A DNA stretch of 64,000 nucleotides. Origin: an uncultured Pluralibacter sp. GTDB taxonomy: Bacteria > Pseudomonadota > Gammaproteobacteria > Enterobacterales > Enterobacteriaceae. The notes beneath the pieces were generated by a model. It was not told the DNA's origin, ran no database searches, and saw only the letters and a list, made by a program, of their open reading frames with translations. Numbering within the stretch: position 1 is the stretch's first letter; the number at the start of each line of letters is the position of its first letter. Positions 17,740-25,932 of this stretch are shown piece after piece. The stretch covers positions 1-64,000 of the forward strand of contig NZ_CAJYMB010000124.1 in assembly GCF_913775985.1 (NCBI RefSeq). Reading direction: 5' to 3'. The position numbers were made by a program, and so were the translations under genes.

Positions 17740-19118
17740 TTCAGCATTATCTCCAGAAAGCGGGATTCATCTTCGAGGCAGCGCAGGTCGAGCCACAGCC
17801 GGGCGTCACTGATGCGGCCAATCACCGGCACCACACCGCTGCGCAGCTTCTCAGCCAATGCCTCCAGGCTGCTGCCACGCCCGTCGTTAGGGGCAAAGGT
17901 CAGCCCCAGAGACGGCAGGCGGTCGACCGGCAGCGAGCCGCTGCCGATCTGCGACAGGCACGGCTCCAGCCGCAGGGTAAAGTCGGGAAACGCGGGCGCC
18001 AGCGCCGCCAGCAACCGCTCGCCCGGCGCGCGCAGCGCCTCGGCCGTGCGGGTCAGCAGACGCAGGGTCGGCAGAGCCTCCGCCAGCTTTTCAGGATGCA
18101 GATAGAGGCGCAGCGTGGCCTCCAGCGCTGCCAGGGTCATCTTATCGGCGCGCAGGGCGCGCTTGAGCGGGTGCTTTTGCAGCTTTGCAATCAGCGCCCG
18201 CTTGCCGACGATAATTCCGGCCTGCGGGCCGCCGAGCAGCTTGTCGCCGGAGAAGCTCACCAGGCTCACGCCGCTGGCAATCAGCGTCTGCGGCATCGGC
18301 TCCCGGGGCAGGCCATACAGACTCAAATCCACCAGCGAACCGCTGCCCAAATCGGCAATGACCGGCACATTCAGCTCGCGGCCAATGTCCGCCAGCTCAG
18401 CCTCATCGACCGCTTTGGTAAAACCCTCAACGCTGTAGTTGCTGGTATGAACCTTCATCAGCAGGGCCGTATTTTCTCCCACCGCCTCGCGGTAGTCCCG
18501 CTGGTGGGTGCGGTTGGTGGTGCCCACTTCGCGCAGCACGCAGCCGGCCTGGCGCATCACGTCGGGAATGCGGAACGCGCCGCCGATCTCCACCAGCTCG
18601 CCCCGGGAAACTACCACCTCTTTGCCTTCGGCGGTGGCCGCCAGCATCAGCAGCACCGCCGCCGCGTTATTATTAACGATGCAGGCATCTTCCGCGCCGG
18701 TCAGCCGGCACAGCAGGTCGGCGATCCCTCTATCCCGGTGACCGCGCCCGGCGCCGTCGAGATCGTATTCAAGGGTCACCGGAGAGCGCATGGCCTGGGT
18801 CACCGCTTCTATCGCCGCTTCCGCCTGGATCGCGCGGCCCAGATTGGTGTGCAGCACGGTGCCGGTAAGATTGAATACCGGACGCAGCACCGTTTGCGGT
18901 CTGAGTAGCGTGTCTACCGCCTTTGCCCAGTCGCCGCTCCAGCCAGGCAGCGTGCCGCTGGCGCGGATATGCGCCCGGGCCTCTTCCTGCAACTGGCGCA
19001 AGGCATGAGTCACCTGCGCATGGCCAAAAGTGTCCAGCAGCGGCGCAAACGCGGGCTCGCGCAGCAGGCGATCGGTGGCGGGGATCTGGCTAAACGGCGA
19101 TGGATTTTCGGTAGTCAT
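17736..19118 (-). CDS. selA: L-seryl-tRNA(Sec) selenium transferase
   Basis: 460 residues from the ATG at 19118 ([11 protein letters not shown]), which aligns with the E. coli start; the frame is open 75 bases further upstream but that stretch includes a dyad repeat and is not conserved. PLP enzyme converting Ser-tRNA(Sec) to Sec-tRNA(Sec) with selenophosphate. Seen: [40 protein letters not shown] and the PLP-lysine region [16 protein letters not shown]. It is the first gene of selAB, with 4-nt overlap. Confidence 0.97.
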   Translation of the reverse strand: MTTENPSPFSQIPATDRLLREPAFAPLLDTFGHAQVTHALRQLQEEARAHIRASGTLPGWSGDWAKAVDTLLRPQTVLRPVFNLTGTVLHTNLGRAIQAEAAIEAVTQAMRSPVTLEYDLDGAGRGHRDRGIADLLCRLTGAEDACIVNNNAAAVLLMLAATAEGKEVVVSRGELVEIGGAFRIPDVMRQAGCVLREVGTTNRTHQRDYREAVGENTALLMKVHTSNYSVEGFTKAVDEAELADIGRELNVPVIADLGSGSLVDLSLYGLPREPMPQTLIASGVSLVSFSGDKLLGGPQAGIIVGKRALIAKLQKHPLKRALRADKMTLAALEATLRLYLHPEKLAEALPTLRLLTRTAEALRAPGERLLAALAPAFPDFTLRLEPCLSQIGSGSLPVDRLPSLGLTFAPNDGRGSSLEALAEKLRSGVVPVIGRISDARLWLDLRCLEDESRFLEIMLK

Positions 19119-19135
19119 GGATAAACCTGTAGTTT

Positions 19136-19160
19136 GCCTCCTCCCGACGGGAGAGGGGTC
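19136..19160. repeat. Short dyad repeat upstream of selA
   Basis: CTCCC and GGGAG flank a GAC loop (19141-19153) within a CCTC/GAGG-rich stretch. The same CTC/GAG-rich hairpin style recurs in the larger dyad between mtlA and mtlD (25851-25907), which suggests an interspersed palindromic repeat family. Confidence 0.5.
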
Positions 19161-19304
19161 AGAAGACGGTAATCTGCCGCCAGCGTGAATCATAGCAGAC
19201 GCGCCGTAAAGGTTGCGCCAGCCCGGCGGGCGAAGCCATACACAGTAGCAGGAAGCGCTGGCAGGCGGTTTGATCTTAACCGCCGCGGGCCGAATTTTTT
19301 ATGG

Positions 19305-19379
19305 TATACCCTAAATACGTCGAGTTGCATGCGGGATGGACAAAAGAAGCCAATACGCAGGCAACCCGAAGCATGACGG
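19305..19379. repeat. Short copy of an interspersed dyad element
   Basis: The left end TATACCCTAAATACGTCGAG leads into TTGC; the right end is GCAACCCGAAGCATGACGG. Both ends match the ends of the longer element at 21217-21487 (ATACCC...GTTGC and GCAA...GGGTAT types). This copy is about 75 bases and is only 36 bases before the LysR start codon. Similar ATACCC/TTCGAGTTGC repeats are common between genes of Enterobacterales; I do not assign a formal family name. Confidence 0.6.
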
Positions 19380-19415
19380 AGAGATTCCTGCTGAAAAACA
19401 TCGCGGAGAAAGCGC

Positions 19416-20330
19416 GTGGATAAGGTCGAAAACTTACTGCCGATGGCAATATTTGCCCGGGTTGCCGAAACGCTGAGCGTCACGGAGGCCGCCCGCTCGC
19501 TGGGAGTGTCAAAATCTTCCGTCAGCCGGGCCATCGCCCAGCTGGAAGAGGCTACTGGCGGACCGCTGCTGAAAAGAACCACCCGCAAAATTGAAATCAC
19601 CGGGCTGGGCGCGGAGTATGCGCGCTACTGCACCCGCATCGTTGAGACGCTCGCGGAATCGGAGGCGTTTATCCGGGAATATTACCGCCCGCCGGAAGGA
19701 ACGATGACCCTGCTGGCGCCGGTGACCTTCGGCACCCAGCACGTGGTGCCGGTCTTGAGCCGCTTTCTGAAAAATAATCTTCACGCCCGCATCGACCTGG
19801 ATCTCTCGGATAAAGAGGTGGATATCCGCGAGAGCCATTACGATCTGGTGATTGAAGTCCTGCAGGGCACACCCGCCCACGAGCACGCCCGCTATTTGTG
19901 CGCAATCAGCTGGGGGCTGTACACCACCCCGGACTATCTGCGGCACATCAAACCCATCGTGGTACCGAAAGACCTGCCCTGTCACGACTACATTTTATTT
20001 CGCGGCGTGGCCCGCACGGTGTCGCTGCCGTTTCGCAAAGAGAAGCAGAAATTTGCCCTTAGCGTCGAGAGCCGCTTTCGCAGTAACAACAGCATTACGC
20101 TGATGAATATGGCGCTTTCCGGCTGCGGTATCGCCTATCTGCCCGCCTACGCCGCCCGCGCCTTCGTCGAGAGCGGGCAGCTGGTGAGGCTGCTGCCGGG
20201 CTGGACAATGGACGAGCATAAAATCTGGCTGCTGGCAAAAGAGAAACAGACGTTAACCGAGAGCATCAGGCGCTTTAGTGAAGATCTGCAGCAGCACATT
20301 GCTGCCGCAGAGGGGCGGGAAAATCAGTAG
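19416..20330 (+). CDS. LysR-family transcriptional regulator
   Basis: 304 residues from a GTG at 19416 with GGAG eight bases upstream. N-terminal helix-turn-helix at about 17-45 (TLSVTEAARSLGVSKSSVSRAIAQLEEA), with the common LysR ending GGPLLKRTTRKIEIT. The effector-binding domain occupies residues about 90-295. The MDKVENLLPMAIFARVAE start and FRSNNSITLMNMALSGCGIAYLP block are typical of the large AaeR/DsdC-distant group that regulates nearby or divergent genes. Its 3' end overlaps the 3' end of the convergent YrdC-like gene by 7 bases. It is flanked by the short dyad element. Target unknown. Confidence 0.87.
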   Translation: MDKVENLLPMAIFARVAETLSVTEAARSLGVSKSSVSRAIAQLEEATGGPLLKRTTRKIEITGLGAEYARYCTRIVETLAESEAFIREYYRPPEGTMTLLAPVTFGTQHVVPVLSRFLKNNLHARIDLDLSDKEVDIRESHYDLVIEVLQGTPAHEHARYLCAISWGLYTTPDYLRHIKPIVVPKDLPCHDYILFRGVARTVSLPFRKEKQKFALSVESRFRSNNSITLMNMALSGCGIAYLPAYAARAFVESGQLVRLLPGWTMDEHKIWLLAKEKQTLTESIRRFSEDLQQHIAAAEGRENQ

Positions 20331-21103
20331 TAGTCGCCGTGGCGGTAGTCCCAGCTGGTAAAGCCGTCCGCCAGCAGCGCCATGATTTTATCGACGTCCA
20401 GCCCTTTGCGGATCAGTACCGGGCACGGCGTGACTTTGCGCTGCCCGCGCTGCTCCGGCACCAGGCGGCCCTCGCTGTCCACCATCGACACCATTACGCC
20501 CTGCTCGTAGCGCGCGTCCTCGCTTTTACCCGACTGGATTGACGCCACGTAGTCGTTAGCGCTGATAATTAAATCCGCCCGGGACTCAATGCGCTCGCCA
20601 ATCCCCTCCACCAGGCCGCGGTTGCCCTTGCCGGAAGGATTCGCCGAGCTGGCGAAGGCCAGCTTGCCGTGCTGGCTCCACAGCGCGTCGGCCAGCATTT
20701 CGCCGGGCTTGCCAAATTTAATGACGAAACAGCTGGTCTGGCGGCCGTCCATCATCAACGCCTTTAGCCCGTCATCGGCCAGCTGCGCCACGGCTTCCGG
20801 TTTCCACGGCAGGATGCAGCCAAGCAGGATATCCGCGTCCCAGTGGGCCTGATAAAACGCCTCAATTTCCGGATTAAGCTGCGCCAGCGATTTGAGCTGC
20901 TCCATGCTGGCACACAGCACCACGCCGGGCTTGTTGCGGTTGCGCTGCTTGGCTTCAAACTTGCGTTCGAGCCCGGCCTTGTCCGAGGTCATGATGATGT
21001 AGCCCACTTTGGTGGGGCAGACAATCATTCCGCCGTCGGCGGCTAACAGGGTCATGGCTTCTGGCTGGACGCCGCCGTTCCAGACAACTTTGCTGTGGGT
21101 CAT
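20324..21103 (-). CDS. Sua5/YciO/YrdC-family protein
   Basis: 259 residues from the ATG at 21103 (MTHSKVVWNGG); the frame is open 66 bases further upstream but without better signals. The YrdC fold is indicated by ICPTKVGYIIMTSD-like residues near 26-38 (IVCPTKVGYIIMTS), KQRNRNKPGVVL near 52-63 and the nucleotide-binding FASSANPSGKGNRG. True TsaC/Sua5 makes threonylcarbamoyl-AMP for tRNA t6A. This is a paralogue with an altered first motif (PTKVGY in place of PTDTVYG) and no Sua5 C-terminal domain, so activity is uncertain. The C-terminal 30 residues are rich in Asp/Tyr (FTSWDYRHGDYY). It is not at this locus in K-12. Its function in the cell is unknown. Confidence 0.75.
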   Translation of the reverse strand: MTHSKVVWNGGVQPEAMTLLAADGGMIVCPTKVGYIIMTSDKAGLERKFEAKQRNRNKPGVVLCASMEQLKSLAQLNPEIEAFYQAHWDADILLGCILPWKPEAVAQLADDGLKALMMDGRQTSCFVIKFGKPGEMLADALWSQHGKLAFASSANPSGKGNRGLVEGIGERIESRADLIISANDYVASIQSGKSEDARYEQGVMVSMVDSEGRLVPEQRGQRKVTPCPVLIRKGLDVDKIMALLADGFTSWDYRHGDYY

Positions 21104-21216
21104 ATTTACGCTCGCTGATGAGGGAGAAGTCCCTGCATCATTGCCGCCGCCGGTGAGTCCGGCAATCAATGGTCGCTAATTGGGCGCATTGTTCCTCTCC
21201 TGCAACAGAAGACATC

Positions 21217-21487
21217 TATACCCGTCATACTTCAAGCTGCTTGTGCGTTGGCTTTATTACTCGGCTCATCCCTGAGCCTCGCCCTGAAGGGCCGCCGCTC
21301 CGCGACGTTCAAATCTGCTCCAGACAGATTTGTCGTTCACCCCGGTCACTTACGGAAGTCAAGCTCCCGGGGATTCACTCACTTGCCGCGTTATTCGGCC
21401 TGCGGCCTCACCCTTTCAGGGTCAGCGCAAGCGCTGCTCAAAGCATCAGAGATGCTTTGTCAAGCAACTCGAATTATTTAGGGTATA
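21217..21487. repeat. Long interspersed dyad element
   Basis: About 271 bases bounded by imperfect inverted ends: TATACCCGTCATACTTCAAG leading into CTGC at the left, and GCAACTCGAATTATTTAGGG leading into TATA at the right (17 of 23 positions pair). The interior contains several small palindromes (for example GCGCAAGCGC and GCATCAGAGATGC) and no gene. It fills most of the 404-base gap between the YrdC-like gene and the next LysR gene. It is related to the short copy at 19305-19379, so the two bracket the LysR/YrdC-like pair. Confidence 0.7.
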
Positions 21488-21507
21488 TATACGCTTAATC
21501 TGATCTC

Positions 21508-22437
21508 TCAACGCTCCGCCAGCATGCGGGTAAAAATGTCGACGAAGGCGCTCACTTTGGCCGGGCGATAGCTGGTGGTGGGATAGACGATATAGATGTC
21601 GGCAGCGGGCAGCGTCCAGTCGGGCAGAACCTCAAACAGCCTTCCCTCTGCAATATCCCCGGCCACCACATAATCCGGCAGCACGGCAATACCGCCGCCC
21701 GCCAGCACTGCGCGGTGCACCGCCAGGGTGGCGTTAAACAGCATCGACGCCTGAATAGCGACTTTTTGCTGCTCTGCGCCGCGGGAGAAAACCAGCCGGG
21801 TGGGCTCTTTCAGTGCGGTATTGGCAATCAGCGAGGCGTTCTGCAGTTCAGACGGCGCGCCAATACCGGCAAACTGCGCCGACAGCACCGGGGAGGCCAC
21901 CAGCTTCTGGGCAAACGTGCCTATTTTGCGCCCCTGAAGATGCGATTCGGTCAGCCAGCCCATGCGCACCGAAAGATCGAACTGGCTGGCATTGATGTCC
22001 TGAATCTGGTCGCTGAAGCTCACCTCCACTTTGCAGTCCGGGTAGCGGGTGGTAAAGCGGGCCAGCGCGGGGACGATCACTTCAATGCCGTAGTCGTAGG
22101 GCGCGGTAAGGCGCAGCACGCCGGAAGGTTTGCCGGAAGACTCCGACAGCTCGCCAAAGGCGTTTTCAGCCTCTTTCAAAATGCGGATACAGCGCAGGTA
22201 AAAGCCTTCGCCGGCCTCGGTCAGCCGCACCCGGCGGGTGGTGCGGATCAGCAGCGCAATATTGAAATCCGCTTCGAGCCTCGCCACCTGCTGGCTGACC
22301 ACCGCTTTAGTGATCCCCAGCCGGTCGGCGGCGGCAGTGAACGAGCCTGCCTCCACCACCGCGACAAAATAGACGATGCGGTTAAGACTAAAGCCCTCTA
22401 CGGAGGTCACGCTATCGATATTGTTTATTTTTTCCAT
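21508..22437 (-). CDS. LysR-family regulator, divergent from the MBL lipoprotein gene
   Basis: 309 residues. Helix-turn-helix at about 30-58 (GSFTAAADRLGITKAVVSQQVARLEADF) ending IALLIRTTRRVRLTEAG. The effector domain includes RLTAPYDYGIEVIVPAL and GGGIAVLPDYVV. It is divergent from the metallo-beta-lactamase-fold gene at 22539 with 101 bases between start codons, the standard arrangement for a LysR regulator and its target. Its 3' end is 20 bases from the long dyad element. The effector is unknown. Confidence 0.87.
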   Translation of the reverse strand: MEKINNIDSVTSVEGFSLNRIVYFVAVVEAGSFTAAADRLGITKAVVSQQVARLEADFNIALLIRTTRRVRLTEAGEGFYLRCIRILKEAENAFGELSESSGKPSGVLRLTAPYDYGIEVIVPALARFTTRYPDCKVEVSFSDQIQDINASQFDLSVRMGWLTESHLQGRKIGTFAQKLVASPVLSAQFAGIGAPSELQNASLIANTALKEPTRLVFSRGAEQQKVAIQASMLFNATLAVHRAVLAGGGIAVLPDYVVAGDIAEGRLFEVLPDWTLPAADIYIVYPTTSYRPAKVSAFVDIFTRMLAER

Positions 22438-22538
22438 ACTATATGTTCGTATTGTATGCGTTTATCTGTCAATAGGGAGCCGATATAGTCTGCGGCATGC
22501 GATACCGCTGACCACAATGAATTAATAAGGTGAACTCA

Positions 22539-23459
22539 ATGATGTTATCCCGTTATGCACTGCCTGCCGGCGCTATCCTGCTGGCATCACTGATCGCCGG
22601 CTGCCAGCCTCACGAAGCCATTGCTAAAACATCCGCCACAGCGGTATCCGGCGCGCAGCAGCAGGCGCTGAAAACCGTGGTATTTAATCCCGGCGAGCAG
22701 GCCATTTTTGCCGTCTCTTCGGTGCTGGTGGAAGGCAATAAAGACGCGGTGCTGATCGACGCCCAGTTCTCCGCCGAGCAGGCCCGCAAGCTGGCAGAAC
22801 AGATCAAAGCCTCCGGCAAGCGCCTGACCACCATCTATATCAGCCACGGCGATCCGGACTACTACTTCGGGCTGGACACCCTCCACGCCGCTTTCCCGGA
22901 CGCGAAAATCCTCGCCACGCCGCAGACCATCGCCCACATCGAGGAAACGAAGGCCGAAAAGCTGAAAATCTGGGGCCCAAAGCTGGCCGCCAACGCGCCG
23001 AAAACCCTGATCGTACCGCAGCCGCTGGTGGGCGATACGATCGAGCTTGAAGGCCAGCCGCTGAAAATCATCGGCCCGACGCCGGACCGCACCGTTGTCT
23101 GGATCCCATCCATCAGAACGGTTGCCGGCGGTATTCCGGTGCAGGCGGGCGAGCACGTATGGATGGCGGATACGCAAACCGCGAAGTCCCACATCGACTG
23201 GCTGGCAACCCTGGCGCAAATCAAAGCGCTTTCGCCGCGCGTCGTCATTCCGGGCCACTTCGTCGGCCAGATGCCGTCTGGCGTGCAGGCAGTAGATTTT
23301 ACCGCCGACTACATCCGCGCCTTCGATAAAGCAGCGGCCAACGCGAAAAACTCAGCCGCGCTGATTAAAGCGATGAACGCGCGCTATCCCGGTCTCGGCG
23401 GCGAAGTTTCGCTGGAGCTGAGTGCCAAAGTGGCCAAAGGCGAGATGGCCTGGAAATAA
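22539..23459 (+). CDS. Metallo-beta-lactamase-fold lipoprotein with degenerate metal motif
   Basis: 306 residues from the first of two ATGs (22539), with AAGG well placed. The N-terminus is a lipoprotein signal with lipobox LIAGC, so the mature protein should be lipid-anchored on the periplasmic side. The MBL fold is seen in VLVEGNKDAVLIDAQF, IYISHGDPDYYFG (residues about 99-111), MADT and VVIPGHF. The usual metal motif HxHxDH reads H-G-D-P-D-Y, so the second His and the final His are replaced; the PGHF histidine remains. Metal use and substrate are therefore uncertain. It is probably controlled by the divergent LysR gene. Not part of the K-12 order here. Confidence 0.82.
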   Translation: MMLSRYALPAGAILLASLIAGCQPHEAIAKTSATAVSGAQQQALKTVVFNPGEQAIFAVSSVLVEGNKDAVLIDAQFSAEQARKLAEQIKASGKRLTTIYISHGDPDYYFGLDTLHAAFPDAKILATPQTIAHIEETKAEKLKIWGPKLAANAPKTLIVPQPLVGDTIELEGQPLKIIGPTPDRTVVWIPSIRTVAGGIPVQAGEHVWMADTQTAKSHIDWLATLAQIKALSPRVVIPGHFVGQMPSGVQAVDFTADYIRAFDKAAANAKNSAALIKAMNARYPGLGGEVSLELSAKVAKGEMAWK

Positions 23460-23920
23460 GCGGCATCAGCGATGATCGGAGTGCCGGGATCGGCATTCTG
23501 TTTTAACAGGCCCGGCGCAGCGCGTCGAGCCTGTTGTTACATTTGCGCCGCGCCGGAAAGTTTGCGCCCCGTCACATTCGTTACCGTCCGGTTAAAAATA
23601 CTTTGTGAAACACCTCACACTTCTCGAATAAACAGACGATTCAGAAATGTGACACATATCACTTACAAGACCAATAGCACCGCATTTTTGGTCACGATTT
23701 AGCAGGCGCAAATCCATTTATGTGATCTAAGTCACTCTAAAACACCGCCTACCCCACACCAATTCGTGACACGAGTCACACAAAATCCCGCCTGCTGGAC
23801 AGCTTCGCCTTTCGATGCCAGATTTCAGCTCATTAACATTATCCGGCTTCCTCTGCCACTCATTAACAACAAACCTCGGGCCTCCGGCCTCGCGACAGCA
23901 ACTAAGAAGGGGTGTTTTTT
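23460..23920 (+). promoter_or_regulatory. mtl operon control region
   Basis: 461 bases without a gene, containing four CRP-like sites (listed separately). The spacing of sites over about 180 bases upstream of mtlA fits the strong catabolite control known for the E. coli mtl promoter. The ribosome site AAGAAGGGG is near 23905, before the mtlA ATG at 23921. Confidence 0.75.
23604..23780 (+). promoter_or_regulatory. Four CRP-like binding sites upstream of mtlA
   Basis: Matches to TGTGA-N6-TCACA: TGTGA/TCACA at 23604-23619 (perfect), TGTGA/TCACT at 23648-23663, TGTGA/TCACT at 23721-23736, and CGTGA/TCACA at 23765-23780. All have exactly six bases between half-sites. Several CRP sites are known upstream of E. 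coli mtlADR, so this is the expected arrangement; occupancy is inferred. Confidence 0.88.
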
Positions 23921-25837
23921 ATGTCATCCGATATCAAGATCAAAGTGCAAAGCTTTGGTCGATTCCTCAGCAATATGGTGATGCCAAATATCGGCGCGTT
24001 TATCGCGTGGGGCATTATCACCGCTCTGTTTATTCCGACAGGCTGGTTGCCGAACGAGACGCTGGCGAAGCTGGTCGGCCCGATGATCACCTACCTGCTG
24101 CCGCTGCTGATTGGCTACACCGGCGGACGCCTGGTAGGCGGCGAGCGCGGCGGCGTGGTAGGTGCGATCACGACCATGGGCGTTATCGTGGGCGCCGACA
24201 TGCCGATGTTCCTCGGTTCGATGATTGCCGGCCCGCTGGGCGGCTACTGCATCAAGAAATTTGACGCAGCCGTCGACGGCAAAATCAAATCCGGCTTTGA
24301 AATGCTGGTAAATAACTTCTCCGCGGGCATTATCGGGATGATCCTCGCCATTCTGGCGTTCCTCGGTATCGGTCCTGCGGTTGAGGTGCTGTCCAAACTT
24401 CTGGCGTCGGGCGTTAACTTCATGGTCGCCCACGACATGCTGCCGCTGGCGTCTATCTTTGTTGAACCGGCGAAAATCCTGTTCCTCAACAACGCCATTA
24501 ACCACGGCATCTTCTCGCCGCTGGGTATTCAGCAGTCCAACGAGCTCGGCAAGTCCATCTTCTTCCTGATTGAAGCCAACCCGGGTCCGGGCATGGGCGT
24601 TCTGCTGGCATATATGTTCTTCGGCCGCGGCAGCGCGAAGCAGTCCGCGGGCGGCGCAGCAATCATTCACTTCCTCGGCGGCATCCACGAGATCTATTTC
24701 CCGTACGTGCTGATGAACCCGCGCCTGATTATCGCCGTGATCCTCGGCGGCATGACCGGCGTCTTTACCCTGACGCTGCTGAACGGCGGCCTGGTCTCTC
24801 CGGCTTCTCCGGGATCCATCCTGGCCGTGCTGGCGATGACGCCAAAAGGCGCCTACTTCGCCAATATTGCAGCAATTCTTGCCGCTACCGCCGTCTCTTT
24901 CGTGGTCGCTGCCTTCCTGCTGAAAACCAGCAAAGTGAAGGAAGAAGATGACATTGATGCCGCAACTCGCCGGATGCAGGACATGAAAGCGGCCTCCAAA
25001 GGCGCCGCCTCTCCGCTGGCTGCCGGTGACGTGACCAGTGACCTGAGCCACGTGCGCAAAATCATTGTTGCCTGCGACGCGGGCATGGGCTCCAGCGCCA
25101 TGGGCGCCGGCGTGCTGCGTAAAAAAGTAAAAGACGCGGGTCTGGACCACATTTCCGTCACCAACAGCGCGATCAATAACCTGCCGCCGGACGTGGACCT
25201 GGTGATCACTCACCGCGACCTGACCGAACGCGCGATGCGCCAGGTGCCACAGGCCCAGCACATCTCCCTGACCAACTTCTTAGACAGCGGCCTGTACAGC
25301 AGCCTGACCGAGCGTCTGGCGGCGGCCCAGCGCCACGAAAGTAACGAAGTTAAAGTGCGCGACAACCTGAAAGACAGCTTCGATGAGAGCGAAACTCACC
25401 TGTTCAAGCCGGGCCCGGAAAACGTCTTCCTCGGCTGCAAGGCAACAAATAAAGAAGAGGCGATCCGTTTCGCGGGCGAGCAGCTGGTGAAAGGCGGCTA
25501 CGTTGAGCCGGCCTATATCGACGCCATGCTGGCGCGCGAGCAGCTGACCTCGACCTACCTCGGCGAATCCATCGCCGTGCCGCACGGCACCATCGAAGCA
25601 AAAGATCGGGTGCTGAAAACCGGCATCGTCTTCTGCCAGTACCCGGAAGGCGTGCGCTTCGGCGACGAACCGGACGAGGTCGCTCGCCTGGTGATCGGCA
25701 TCGCGGCGCGCAACAACGAGCACATTCACGTCATTACTGCCCTGACCAATGCGCTGGACGACGACGCGGTTATTGAGCGTCTGGCCACCACCCAGAGTGT
25801 GCAGGAAGTGCTGGATCTGATTGCCCCGAAACCGTAA
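23921..25837 (+). CDS. mtlA: Mannitol-specific PTS enzyme IICBA
   Basis: 638 residues from the ATG at 23921, as in E. coli (MSSDIKIKVQSFGRFLS). Membrane IIC domain about 1-335 with GIITALFIPTGW and the GGIHEIYFPYV loop. IIB domain starts near 378 with the phospho-cysteine in VACDAGMGSSAMGAG. IIA domain about 490-638 with the phospho-histidine in ESIAVPHGTIEAKDR. It imports and phosphorylates mannitol to mannitol 1-phosphate. First gene of mtlADR. The gap to mtlD holds a strong dyad repeat. Confidence 0.98.
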   Translation: MSSDIKIKVQSFGRFLSNMVMPNIGAFIAWGIITALFIPTGWLPNETLAKLVGPMITYLLPLLIGYTGGRLVGGERGGVVGAITTMGVIVGADMPMFLGSMIAGPLGGYCIKKFDAAVDGKIKSGFEMLVNNFSAGIIGMILAILAFLGIGPAVEVLSKLLASGVNFMVAHDMLPLASIFVEPAKILFLNNAINHGIFSPLGIQQSNELGKSIFFLIEANPGPGMGVLLAYMFFGRGSAKQSAGGAAIIHFLGGIHEIYFPYVLMNPRLIIAVILGGMTGVFTLTLLNGGLVSPASPGSILAVLAMTPKGAYFANIAAILAATAVSFVVAAFLLKTSKVKEEDDIDAATRRMQDMKAASKGAASPLAAGDVTSDLSHVRKIIVACDAGMGSSAMGAGVLRKKVKDAGLDHISVTNSAINNLPPDVDLVITHRDLTERAMRQVPQAQHISLTNFLDSGLYSSLTERLAAAQRHESNEVKVRDNLKDSFDESETHLFKPGPENVFLGCKATNKEEAIRFAGEQLVKGGYVEPAYIDAMLAREQLTSTYLGESIAVPHGTIEAKDRVLKTGIVFCQYPEGVRFGDEPDEVARLVIGIAARNNEHIHVITALTNALDDDAVIERLATTQSVQEVLDLIAPKP

Positions 25838-25850
25838 CGCCGTTTCCCCC

Positions 25851-25907
25851 CTCTCCCCACCGGGAGAGGGCTGGGGTGAGGGGAAAGCCTCACCCCAGCC
25901 CTCTCGG
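25851..25907. repeat. Long dyad repeat between mtlA and mtlD
   Basis: A 17-bp perfect inverted repeat (25865-25881 with 25888-25904, loop of 6) follows an overlapping smaller one (CTCTCCC with GGGAGAG at 25851-25867). There is no T-run, so it is not a typical terminator. It sits inside an operon, where REP-like elements commonly stabilise the upstream message; in K-12 the same gap also holds palindromic repeats, as I recall. Confidence 0.7.
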
Positions 25908-25932
25908 GTAACAACATTGAAAGGTAACGATG

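Noticed and set aside
19119-19193. 25-residue N-terminal extension of SelA
   Set aside because: Includes a dyad repeat, not conserved, and the internal ATG has a ribosome site and matches the known start.
23924-25261. 445-codon open frame antisense to mtlA
   Set aside because: Shadow of a conserved gene; His/Gln/Arg-rich with no recognisable domain.
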